From positions 25,844 through 89,843 of the forward strand of contig JAJRSK010000053.1 in the NCBI GenBank assembly GCA_024278835.1: DNA of 64,000 bases, in the 5' to 3' direction. Shown one piece after another: positions 46,101 to 52,810 of this stretch. The position numbers and the translations under genes are program-made. Within the stretch, counting starts at the first letter, position 1. Each line of letters opens with the position of its first letter. The notes under the pieces are model-generated. The model was given only the letters and a program-made list of their open reading frames with translations, did no database searches and was not told where the DNA came from. The stretch comes from Campylobacterales bacterium. GTDB lineage: Bacteria; Campylobacterota; Campylobacteria; Campylobacterales; QNZT01.

Positions 46101-46811
46101 ACTTTTTTTCCCACCATTGGCAGCCAAAATACTATTGAGTGCACACGTCATTTTATTGAGATTTTGTGTACAGTTCCACTCATTACTATCTGAATAAAGA
46201 TAATGATGCAAACCTACCCCTACAGTATCTGTGATAGTAACAGTCTTTGTATCTTCTGTACCGATATTTTCTACATCAATGCGGTAGGTAAACTCTTCTT
46301 TAGAATCAACACTAGCCACAAGACTTTTTGAAAATAGTATCTCATGAGATATGAGGGTTTTAGTAAAAGTATTATGTAGCTTAAAAAAACCTTTTGCCAA
46401 AAGTACCGAATCCGAAGAAGTAGCATTATTTTCTACTTTAAAAAAATAACTCTCTCCCGCATAAACACTTTGCGTGGTTTCTACTAGTCTGGGATTATCT
46501 TGATATTTAGTCGCCGTAGCGATAGGATTGCATGAGGCATCTAAAAAGTAGCCATAAGTATTAACAGTATTAACACCATCTTCTTCTGTACGAAGTTCTA
46601 GTGTACCATTCTCAACAATGTTTATCTTATAGTAAAGTGACTCTCCCGAAGCAGCATCACCATCAATATAAGGTTGATCTATCTCTTGTTGATATGTAGT
46701 GCTATTTAATGTCAATGTTGCTGTGGGCGCAGCACAAGAAGCCGCGGCATTCATCAAAGAAGGCAGATAGATGGACAATAAAAAAATAACTGATATAACG
46801 CTTTTTAACAT
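40176..46811 (-). CDS. giant DUF11-repeat surface protein, MshQ-like
   Basis: 2211 residues with a signal peptide (about 1-23). Residues about 150-1080 hold seven DUF11-type beta-sandwich repeats of about 115-130 residues. Each ends with a Trp-x-Cys ... Cys pattern (EWNCTQ, DWDCGA, SWTCQA, AWNCTL, GWGCDY, GWTCSS, GWVCTQ), which suggests one disulfide per module. A central domain (about 1090-1420) has VVWAGLYWMGII and YVYLRHESESLY, and a Cys-rich C-terminal third (KSYATLASHYVSF, RNCVFNLSG, RPYCDRISLRPDAWFAYD) recalls MshQ-type pilus proteins. With three minor pilins downstream it is probably the tip adhesin of a type IV pilus or pseudopilus. Confidence 0.75.
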   Translation of the reverse strand: MLKSVISVIFLLSIYLPSLMNAAASCAAPTATLTLNSTTYQQEIDQPYIDGDAASGESLYYKINIVENGTLELRTEEDGVNTVNTYGYFLDASCNPIATATKYQDNPRLVETTQSVYAGESYFFKVENNATSSDSVLLAKGFFKLHNTFTKTLISHEILFSKSLVASVDSKEEFTYRIDVENIGTEDTKTVTITDTVGVGLHHYLYSDSNEWNCTQNLNKMTCALNSILAANGGKKSLYFTDISDFLAADTSIDIASDVNVTYNTAGTIDKSDTQQILVRGINPTIVAVKWALKDSSIISSIVQNDTFDYMIKVSNTTTNNKVTESNVTIVDDVDASFTVLSVTPDIPADWDCGATSGQHVECRLVNDLVKGADKGILIKVQATGAVKADAYHNTGTVTADTPLGTSINHSTTIPISIVNPSYTILFTKTNPDNAVAIDDNTTYTLSVTNTSNVPLDGVHIIDTFPSEFTFQKIDTFGASSWTCQAVVSNSVDCTYDGNLSVNESASIAVTLKATTLGSGILNTATLKTAQTADKNASKSIDIIEAYSSNLTINKTSSQDVILENDTFSYLLSVTNSGASEENNLTITDTIPSDFTVDANISSGAWNCTLSGNDVTCLLDSLASGQSADDINVSVTAPSTINSDKVVTNTAKVTSLRNSSGVSASKDVTLLSPSEAIKIHLSSAPNPVYEGEEFIYSLFITNNSQKTTDSVTLYDTLPVDVVLNSIDSGGWGCDYNSSTHEISCDTNGQQLTGTGKDIYFHVTAPNYEVNVTNHVQLSTDLDPYTREANVTTTVLAKTNALIFSQATVSKDPVNTNETFTYTIKVKNDNTGSLQSNIDASNIKVTLSLDNNLSLEDINASGWTCSSSASVVECLYDSNLSLGTETTPIKIDVSSTLAHYAITDVKVVSDKNSAGKMVSIPVDILEVENINLSLSVSDDKDPVAATGNYSYLLSVSNSGSSATANDIEVVIETTSSDNFTYNSVSGVGWVCTQSAIQVHCHLDSLASDSTSNFQLNVTAPDINDTVSIKASVSSSLINEVDSSDNSASESTQVLQFDKNADNLREFTQVLINGNLNTNIFGDVFTIGNQAICDNGSTGTCTEPEYAVNDWVYQEYANLDASSPYESSTSATLDITDNDEVVWAGLYWMGIIDRNAGDSSKIDRANYVYLRHESESLYIEVESDITKFNWKNDVTWGSDTFGYQGVSDVTEYVKSHKKGVYWVGDIQTTQGYNLSAGWSLVVVVQDKTQTRKLKNITLFDGFQAVWKNDEYEEAKQYPDFVKQTVSGFLTPNSGAVNSKLSLFGVEGDLTLKDSIAITDENNVTHKLSNTLNPIDDIVNGTISHDGVIDTQRTPALTNTSGIDIDTFDVSSIIGNGQSTTDITVASEGDRFYLGMFAFSTELYLPKMCYVETMTNADYSPLTNNREFYLGDKVGFEVSIQNDENETARNVVLKTEVDVIYQDTNESVEIQNVGEASYSSHNDLWESTEINSTNAEGDITPQTLFSARVGVGADSVKGGNMDHGDKVYSRYNGIIDGMPDTNLTQNIYKISYEIENMPAVVETTISKCFDFNQSIYISQAKPKGFSITHAGGLTDGVSDNSGNENHLYTQLVDTDFQVDIVSLESDFSTSRVHRGVVRLDLADVNATIPEDATEEVSEGICKSYATLASHYVSFSDMDRITQTLAYHDSGKNLGLRILYPVSKYKDYATWSGINPNSLSDFKAMLDASRVTACQSECGTSSDIDTCRNCVFNLSGSVSKASCSSDVFAIRPKTIMMDANETTLKGGRDYNLTLEANASSYNQNFAPNSMNYELLRPIGCGLSPESGTINSNSFSFADGNASIATFTYHNIGDINVSLVDTLWTLSDQNSTDSTMSDCIMGSVSNVLVGGKYGCNIQGVKKFSFVPSRFKNEVNLQNDDNTTFTYLDDAGTRRARAFMTITALLDDDTTASNYTAGCYAKDINYTFGPATSMPSMQVYSDERTQQLAPNHFKTGDGNFSSGEAFPILGINFARSKTTAVNPFDLNSSSLYIYLEDEDGVEGDGFENDVGVAKYYYARLYAPDYLSIESSNFRAGLFYEVYCDEDGGCDKGAFNMTGLNESRDHVNWYIFNANHKSTYGDYDASSVVSTTGGLTVTAPSSFAVDLTLSSSAKRPYCDRISLRPDAWFAYDKHNPAQADKLSFKACFISTGSWAGTGDIGMTVDSNISKKKNTKIDW

Positions 46812-46836
46812 AGTGCTAAACTCTCTTTGGATTTTC

Positions 46837-47110
46837 TATAGGGCACCTCTAAAAATCCTAGTCATTCATAATGGGCTTTAAAAGTGTGAGATTTTGCAAG
46901 AGATTTGTGAAAACCTAGCCGTAGCTAAGTTGAACAAATATCTTGTGAAAGATTGCACTTTTAAAGCCCACCCTGTGGGCATCACAGATAAGTCCTTGTG
47001 CTTGTTTACTTACTTTTGAATTAGCTAAGGCTAGTCCTGCAAGTAAGTGCCTCGCACAAAAACTTATCTGTGATGTTATGAACGACTAGGGTTTTTAGAG
47101 GTGCCCTATA
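46837..47110. mobile_element. 274-bp MITE-like element with three-way-junction inverted repeats
   Basis: Terminal inverted repeats of 35 bases (46837-46871 and 47076-47110) match with two differences; the outer end is TATAGGGCACCTCTAAAAA. Inside lie two further large inverted repeats: 46872-46970 (perfect over TGGGCTTTAAAAGTG at the base, then imperfect) and 46980-47075 (14 perfect bases CATCACAGATAAGT, then GTGC/GCAC and ACTTACTT/AAGTAAGT). The whole folds as a stem with two arms. No coding frame. Its ends resemble IS5-like elements, so it may be mobilised in trans; a TA or TATA target duplication is possible. It ends 26 bases before the giant surface-protein gene. Confidence 0.7.
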
Positions 47111-47162
47111 CATATATCGTCCAAAAAGAGAATAAGTACACTATTTTTAGTAAAAAATTAAA

Positions 47163-47621
47163 TTATTTTATTTTATTTGTCTTTTTTAGCACTGCTGGGT
47201 TGATGGCAATGAGATTGATAATACTCTCCCCTTGTGGTGTGACTTGTCTGTAAGTTTTAAACACACCTTTAATGACTCTTGCTTTTTTATCTAAGATAAA
47301 CTCTTTTCTACTATCTTCGCGCAAACGGATGATATATCTAATCTTCTTATCTACATTTTCTGGATCTTGTGCATGAAAAAGAACATTGGGGCTATGCTTC
47401 ATACTTTCCTCTATCTCTTTAAGCATCTTGTCATCTATCATGATAGAGAGTGTGACAAACTTTTTATCATGCGAGTAGAGAAACTTATTAAGTGATGCTA
47501 TTTTTTCACTTGAAGTTAGTGCTCCCTCATGCGCATCAAACTCCTTATCCAACATAAACTGATAAACAAACACTATCATGATAAGCGCTATAGCTATCCA
47601 TAAGAGTATCTTTTTAATCAT
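47163..47621 (-). CDS. membrane-anchored protein of unknown function
   Basis: 152 residues: an N-terminal membrane helix (ILLWIAIALIMIVFVYQFML), then a soluble domain of alternating helix and strand with FVTLSIMIDDKMLKEIEES and KKIRYIIRLREDSRKEFILDKKARVIKGVF. No family recognised. It starts at TAATG overlapping the stop of the LolC/E-like permease, so it belongs to the secA-lolE transcript, and an envelope role is likely. Two TATCATGATA copies occur within it. Confidence 0.5.
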   Translation of the reverse strand: MIKKILLWIAIALIMIVFVYQFMLDKEFDAHEGALTSSEKIASLNKFLYSHDKKFVTLSIMIDDKMLKEIEESMKHSPNVLFHAQDPENVDKKIRYIIRLREDSRKEFILDKKARVIKGVFKTYRQVTPQGESIINLIAINPAVLKKTNKIK

Positions 47622-48823
47622 TATTCATTCCTCAAGGTAGACAATACATCGATATCTGTCGCTTTTTTCGCAGGATAAAATGAAGAGAGCAGGACGATTA
47701 TTATAGCACCCACAACGATAGAGACGAAATCTCCAGAACTTAAATCTAATGGCAATTTTGAAGTACCGTAAACATCTGCTGGTAAAGTCACGATATCAAA
47801 TCTTCCCAAGAGATAAATTCCCGCTAATCCCAAAAAGATACCAAATGCTACCCCCGCAGCCCCTATTACAGAACCCAAGGTAAAAAAAGCATTTTTTATC
47901 TCTTTTTTTGTGGCTCCCAAAGAGAGTAACAGCGCAATTTCTCGTCTTCTATTCATCACCGTCATAAGAAGTGAAGAGATGATATTTAACGATGCCACCA
48001 AGATAATCAGCATCAAGACAATAAAAAGGGCATGCTTTTCCATCGCCATGGCAGCAAAAAGATTGCCATTTTGCTTCCACCAGCCAACTGCTGCGTAAGA
48101 AGATGGTAAAAACTGCGCTATCGCTTTGATATCTTCCATTGGTTTTGATGTAGAGATATGGATACCATCATAGGTTCCCTCTTTGATTTTAAGTACTTTA
48201 GAGAGTGCCTTGATAGAGGTGTAGATGTACGCATTGTCATAAGCTTGCATACCAGATTTAAAGTCACCTTTATAGGTAAAACGCTTCATCGCAGGAATGA
48301 GCGAAAAGCCACCAGGTTGCGACTGGGTAAAAATCAAGGTTATTTTTTCACCTTTATTTAAAGCGTATGTTGCCCCGATACCATCACCTGTAATCATCTC
48401 AAACTTATCTGTCATGATAAGTCCATCTGTTGCCTTTTTGATGATTTTATTGATAGCTGCCTCACTCTTAAAATCAACACCAAATATCATCGCTCCTTCC
48501 ATCATCTTGCCCTTTTTGACAATGACTTGAGAATTGATATAAGGGCTATAGGTGTAATCGGGGAATTTTTTCTTTAAAGTATCCAACACATACTTATCCA
48601 CAACCACATCCGCACTTCTAGGCAAGATGGTGATAGGATAACTCATCGTAGAAATCTTCTCTTTAAACTCCTTACTGGTACCATTCATGATAGCCATCGC
48701 GATGATGAGTACCATTAATCCGATAGAAACACCCAAAAAAGCAAGTATTGCTGAGATGGTGATAAAAGGCTGAGATTTATCAAACCTCAGATACTTTTTA
48801 ACTAGATAAGGGACTAAAGACAT
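47621..48823 (-). CDS. LolC/LolE-type lipoprotein-releasing permease
   Basis: 400 residues with four membrane helices and a large periplasmic domain (about 45-265), as in LolC/LolE: LVPYLVKKYLRFDKSQPFITI, an N-terminal helix, then MTVMNRRREIALLLSLGATKKEI and C-terminal FYPAKKATDIDVLSTLRNE. In this phylum one permease replaces LolC plus LolE and works with LolD. It follows secA by three bases and pairs with the nearby lolA, so lipoprotein release to the outer membrane is the likely role. Confidence 0.85.
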   Translation of the reverse strand: MSLVPYLVKKYLRFDKSQPFITISAILAFLGVSIGLMVLIIAMAIMNGTSKEFKEKISTMSYPITILPRSADVVVDKYVLDTLKKKFPDYTYSPYINSQVIVKKGKMMEGAMIFGVDFKSEAAINKIIKKATDGLIMTDKFEMITGDGIGATYALNKGEKITLIFTQSQPGGFSLIPAMKRFTYKGDFKSGMQAYDNAYIYTSIKALSKVLKIKEGTYDGIHISTSKPMEDIKAIAQFLPSSYAAVGWWKQNGNLFAAMAMEKHALFIVLMLIILVASLNIISSLLMTVMNRRREIALLLSLGATKKEIKNAFFTLGSVIGAAGVAFGIFLGLAGIYLLGRFDIVTLPADVYGTSKLPLDLSSGDFVSIVVGAIIIVLLSSFYPAKKATDIDVLSTLRNE

Positions 48824-48826
48824 AGA

Positions 48827-49321
48827 TTATTCAGCCAATAGCCCTTTTTTAGGACCACTCATACCACAGCAATTTTTATACTTTTTACCAGATCCACAAG
48901 GACATGGTTCATTTCTAGCAACCTTTTTCTCTATCACTGGTACTTCTTCTTCCAAATTCGTGGCACTTGGATGTTCTAAGACCATATCTTCTGTCGCTGA
49001 AGCTTCCATCTCTGCCATCATCTTTGCCAAAGCTTCTTCTCGCTCTTGCTCACTTCTATCTTCTCTAAGTTGGATGATATGCAAGGTTTTGATACTCTCT
49101 GCTTTAATTTTTTGAATCAAATCCATGAAAAGTTCATAAGACTCTTTTTTATATTCAGTGAGAGGATCTTTTTGATTATATCCACGTAGTCCGATACCCG
49201 TCTTTAAGATATCCATTTGGTGGAGGTGCTCTCTCCAGGCATTGTCCACCACTTGTAGATAAACAATTCTCTCTATCTCTGAGCGTTGCTTCGCATCCAC
49301 CGCTTGCATCTTCTCTTCATA
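48827..49321 (-). CDS. secA: SecA C-terminal segment after the internal amber codon
   Basis: About 164 residues continue in the same frame as the larger SecA part, directly after TAG at 49322-49324 (Tyr-Glu-Glu-Lys-Met ...). If translated separately it would start at Met 49309. It covers the helical-wing/C-terminal part: [35 protein letters not shown], the linker, and the zinc-binding SecB-interacting tail [19 protein letters not shown]. Sequence quality and reading frame are intact on both sides of the stop. Confidence 0.85.
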   Translation of the reverse strand, partial: YEEKMQAVDAKQRSEIERIVYLQVVDNAWREHLHQMDILKTGIGLRGYNQKDPLTEYKKESYELFMDLIQKIKAESIKTLHIIQLREDRSEQEREEALAKMMAEMEASATEDMVLEHPSATNLEEEVPVIEKKVARNEPCPCGSGKKYKNCCGMSGPKKGLLAE

Positions 49322-51460
49322 CTATGTCACTAAGATAGCCAAGACTTTTTCGTGAATTTTTTCAGCATCCAAGCCTTCAAACTCACTCACAGGGACTTCT
49401 ATAAAAACTTCTTCTCTGATAATTGTCACCAATCTTTCTAAATCATATTCATCTTCAGGTAGCGCTTCTAAGATATCACAACGCCCCAGAATTTGCCAGA
49501 CATAATCTTCTCTGTTTGATTTTACTTTGGTATCGATCTCGTATTCAGGTGTTAAAAGATCATTACGATAACTATACACCACTTTTCTCTGTTCATTAGC
49601 CACATCATCATACTCTAAGATATGTTTTCGTGACTCATAGTGAAGGTTTTCTACCTTTTTTTGTGCATTTTCAACGGCGCGTGTCACCATCTTTGACTCG
49701 ATGTGCTCACCCTCTTCGATACCTAATCTCTCCATAATCCCTTTGATTTTATCTGAACCAAAGATACGAAGCAATCCATCTTCTAAAGAGAGGTAAAATT
49801 GGCTAGCTCCCGCGTCACCTTGACGACCTGAACGACCACGAAGTTGATTATCGATACGACGGGATTCATGTCTCTCAGTTCCTATGATATAGAGTCCGCC
49901 AAGTGCTTTAACCTCATCATTTATCTTGATATCGACACCACGACCCGCCATATTTGTAGCTACCGTTACCGCACCCTTGACACCAGCATTTTCGATGATT
50001 TTTGCCTCTTGTTCATGCTGTTTTGCATTCAAAACTGAGTGAGGTACTTTCTCTTTTTTCATCAACTCATGCAAGAGTTCACTTTTTTCGATAGAAGCTG
50101 TTCCTACGAGGACTGGTTGCCCTGTTTTTTGTAACTCTTTGATTTTGGCAATTACCGCTTCAAATTTCTCTCTTTCACTTTTGTAGATAAGATCATTCTT
50201 ATCATCTCTGGTGATAGGAAGGTTTGTAGGAATAGAGATAACATCCAAGTTATAAATCTGTGCAAACTCTGTCGCCTCAGTTTGCGCTGTACCCGTCATA
50301 CCCGCTAGTTTTTCATACATTCTAAAGTAGTTTTGAAAGGTGATATCGGCAAGTGTTTGAGACTCTTCTTGGACAACAACACCCTCCTTTGCTTCTAATG
50401 CTTGATGTAAACCTTCAGAAAATCTTCTCCCTTCAGAGAGTCTTCCTGTAAATTCATCGATGATAATCACTTCACCATCTTTTACCACATAGTCTACATC
50501 TTTATGAAAGATATAATTTGCTTTTAATGCTTGATCTATATGGTGCGAAAGAACGGCATTCTCCAAGCTATAAAGGTTATCAACATCAAAACCTTTTTCT
50601 GCTTTGTCTACACCATTTTCAGTGAGGATAACGCTTTTATTTTTCTCATCTACGACAAAGTCACCACTATCTTGTTTCACTTCACCTTTTTCATCTTTCT
50701 GGGTAGCTTGTGTCAGAGTAAGTGCTATCTCATTTGCTTTAACATAGTTCTCTAAACCCTTGTTGGTAGGTCCTGAGATAATCAGTGGTGTTCTCGCTTC
50801 ATCGATGAGGATAGAATCCACTTCATCCACGATAACAAAGTGATGTTCTCGTTGCGCTTTTTCCTCTTGTGCATATTTCATATTGTCTCTGAGATAATCA
50901 AATCCAAACTCATTGTTCGTACCATAGGTGATATCTGCTGCATACTGTGCTTTTCGTGCAAAATCATCGTGGATATCATTGGTAATAACCCCAACGCTAT
51001 AACCTAAAAAGTTATAAATCACACCCATCTCTTCTGCATCACGAGAAGCGAGATAGTCATTGACGGTGACTAAGTGTACACCCTTGCCTGTCATGGCGTT
51101 AAGGATGATAGGAAGTGTGGCAACGAGGGTTTTACCTTCACCCGTTTTCATCTCTGCTATTTTACCTTCGTGTAGGACTAGCCCTCCCACCATCTGTACA
51201 TCATGATGACGCATACCAGTCACGCGTTTACTGGCTTCTCTCGTGATAGCGAAAGAGTCATTGAGTACTTCATCCAATGTTCTTAACTCTTTTTGTACCT
51301 CTTCTTTAAGGATATTAAATGCTTGTTTAAGGGCTTCATCATCCATTCCCTCATATTTTGCTTCTAGCGCATTGATTTGCTCTACTCTCTTAAGATATGC
51401 CTTGACTATCTTGTCATTTTTGGTACCGAAAATTTTACCCGCGATGGTAGCAATCATCAA
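49322..51460 (-). CDS. secA: preprotein translocase ATPase SecA, N-terminal 712 residues, ends at an in-frame TAG
   Basis: SecA motor: nucleotide-binding domain 1 with Walker [15 protein letters not shown] (about residue 102), [20 protein letters not shown], the preprotein-crosslinking region, and nucleotide-binding domain 2 with [30 protein letters not shown] and [23 protein letters not shown]. It stops at TAG 49322-49324, codon 713 of an otherwise full frame of about 877 codons; normal SecA runs on through the C-terminal segment. SecA is essential in bacteria, so a sequence error, suppression, or function as two pieces must be considered. Neighbours lolE and lolA as in Helicobacter. Confidence 0.9.
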   Translation of the reverse strand: MMIATIAGKIFGTKNDKIVKAYLKRVEQINALEAKYEGMDDEALKQAFNILKEEVQKELRTLDEVLNDSFAITREASKRVTGMRHHDVQMVGGLVLHEGKIAEMKTGEGKTLVATLPIILNAMTGKGVHLVTVNDYLASRDAEEMGVIYNFLGYSVGVITNDIHDDFARKAQYAADITYGTNNEFGFDYLRDNMKYAQEEKAQREHHFVIVDEVDSILIDEARTPLIISGPTNKGLENYVKANEIALTLTQATQKDEKGEVKQDSGDFVVDEKNKSVILTENGVDKAEKGFDVDNLYSLENAVLSHHIDQALKANYIFHKDVDYVVKDGEVIIIDEFTGRLSEGRRFSEGLHQALEAKEGVVVQEESQTLADITFQNYFRMYEKLAGMTGTAQTEATEFAQIYNLDVISIPTNLPITRDDKNDLIYKSEREKFEAVIAKIKELQKTGQPVLVGTASIEKSELLHELMKKEKVPHSVLNAKQHEQEAKIIENAGVKGAVTVATNMAGRGVDIKINDEVKALGGLYIIGTERHESRRIDNQLRGRSGRQGDAGASQFYLSLEDGLLRIFGSDKIKGIMERLGIEEGEHIESKMVTRAVENAQKKVENLHYESRKHILEYDDVANEQRKVVYSYRNDLLTPEYEIDTKVKSNREDYVWQILGRCDILEALPEDEYDLERLVTIIREEVFIEVPVSEFEGLDAEKIHEKVLAILVT

Positions 51461-51567
51461 CCAGATCCTTCATGTATATAGATTTTGCTCATTTTAACAA
51501 ATATTTAATTTTGATTTGCTAAAGTATGATATAGTTACAACTAATAGAGAAACATCAAGGAATATAA

Positions 51568-52095
51568 ATGCCCATCAAACTGTTCGTGCTATCGAGTCTA
51601 CTGGCAACAAGCACAATCTTTGCCAATAATTTAAATATCCAAACTTTAGAATCAAATTTCAAACAGAGTATCACCAATGATCAAAATGCAAAGATAGTCT
51701 ACACCGGCAAAATGTATGCCACACAAGCTAAGAATCAAGCCCTTTGGGAGTATAATGCCCCCATTGTTAAAAAGATTTATTATACAGGTGGAAAGCTAGT
51801 CATCATTGAACCTGAGTTGGAACAAGTTATTTATGCTAAGTTAGATAAAGTACCCAATGTTTTAAAATTGATAAAATCCGCAAAAAAAGTAGCAGAGGAT
51901 ACATTACAAACACGTTTTAACTCTATCACCTACAATATCCTGATAGAAGGCAATAAAATAATTAATATCACCTACATCGATGAGATGCAAAACTCTGTTG
52001 CTATCGAGTTTAGTGATGAAAAAGTGAATAAATTTTTTAATGATAGTGTGTTTGCTTACACAATCCCAGCGGATTATGATATTTTAGAGCAGTAG
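51568..52095 (+). CDS. lolA: outer-membrane lipoprotein carrier LolA
   Basis: 175 residues with a signal peptide (IKLFVLSSLLATSTIFA). The LolA beta-barrel core is recognisable: LNIQTLESNFKQSITN, KIVYTGKMYATQAKNQALWEYNAP and KIYYTGGKLVIIEPELEQVIY. It is short, as in Campylobacterota. The periplasmic chaperone takes lipoproteins from the Lol permease to the outer membrane. It is divergent from secA and ends before a paired-palindrome hairpin. Confidence 0.85.
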   Translation: MPIKLFVLSSLLATSTIFANNLNIQTLESNFKQSITNDQNAKIVYTGKMYATQAKNQALWEYNAPIVKKIYYTGGKLVIIEPELEQVIYAKLDKVPNVLKLIKSAKKVAEDTLQTRFNSITYNILIEGNKIINITYIDEMQNSVAIEFSDEKVNKFFNDSVFAYTIPADYDILEQ

Positions 52096-52105
52096 ATAAC
52101 GCTTC

Positions 52106-52136
52106 TATCATGATAGGCTACACACCTATCATGATA
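52106..52136. terminator. hairpin of two TATCATGATA copies between lolA and the murein peptidase
   Basis: TATCATGATAGG and CCTATCATGATA are perfect complements over 12 bases around CTACACA, in the gap between two converging genes. Like the pair at 35.25 kb it is best read as a bidirectional terminator built from the dispersed repeat; there is no strong U-tract. Confidence 0.6.
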
Positions 52137-52144
52137 AGACTATT

Positions 52145-52723
52145 TTAACCTCTTCTCCAAGTTCTTACAGGACCCACATCGACATGAAGAAAGTGTGATG
52201 TAGGATAGTAACCAACCCCTCCTCGCTTAAGACCTAACGCCACATCTCTTAATTTTCTCAACGAAACATTTGGTACGTAGATATCTACCGCCTGTCCTTT
52301 GATATGATAAGAGTTTTTAGCCACACCTTCGTGTGTTTTTCTCAATTGTGCATTGGTATGTGCAGAGCGATACCCTGAAACGATATTAAACTGTTTATCA
52401 TATCCTAGATGTTGCTTAATCTCATACAGTAAGTTCACAAGCTTAACATCAATACGTGTCATCTCTTTGGCACGGTAGTCGATAAATGCCTTATTGACTT
52501 CAAAAAGTCCAGAAAGTTTGTAGTAGTTTTTTTCAAAGAATGGTGCATAAAATGTTTTATTTAGATGTACGTTATGGAGTTTCAGTACCTTCTTTTCTCC
52601 CACTGCCGCTAAGATCTCACTTTGAGTCATCATAGCAGCACCCGTAATAATCGCCGACTTTTTTAAGAAATTTCGTCTAGAAATCCCTACAGTTTGCGCT
52701 TTTTCAACAATATTCAAATCCAA
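52145..52723 (-). CDS. Tat-exported murein endopeptidase of the MepK/YcbK family
   Basis: 192 residues. The N-terminal twin-arginine signal SRRNFLKKSAIITGAAMM directs export by TatBC (encoded at 20.7-21.8 kb). The rest is DUF882/peptidase M15-like: FNIVSGYRSAHTNAQLRKTHEGVAKNSYHIKGQAVDIYV holds the zinc ligands His and Asp (blocks SGYRS and SYHIKGQAVDI), and HFLHVDVGPVRTW the last His. MepK-type enzymes cut peptide crosslinks made by L,D-transpeptidases; the next gene encodes such a transpeptidase. Confidence 0.85.
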   Translation of the reverse strand: MDLNIVEKAQTVGISRRNFLKKSAIITGAAMMTQSEILAAVGEKKVLKLHNVHLNKTFYAPFFEKNYYKLSGLFEVNKAFIDYRAKEMTRIDVKLVNLLYEIKQHLGYDKQFNIVSGYRSAHTNAQLRKTHEGVAKNSYHIKGQAVDIYVPNVSLRKLRDVALGLKRGGVGYYPTSHFLHVDVGPVRTWRRG

Positions 52724-52810
52724 ATTGACTCTCCTTAATTATTTTCAATGGCAAAATTATACCTAAAGAAAGTAAACAAAAAAAGCGATAAGTAAACTAG
52801 AACTATACTT

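Noticed and set aside
49322..49324. Genome-wide reassignment of TAG as an explanation of the secA amber codon
   Set aside because: TAG ends tatB (21073-21075), acs (30614-30616) and dinB (37417-37419), where the proteins have their normal lengths.
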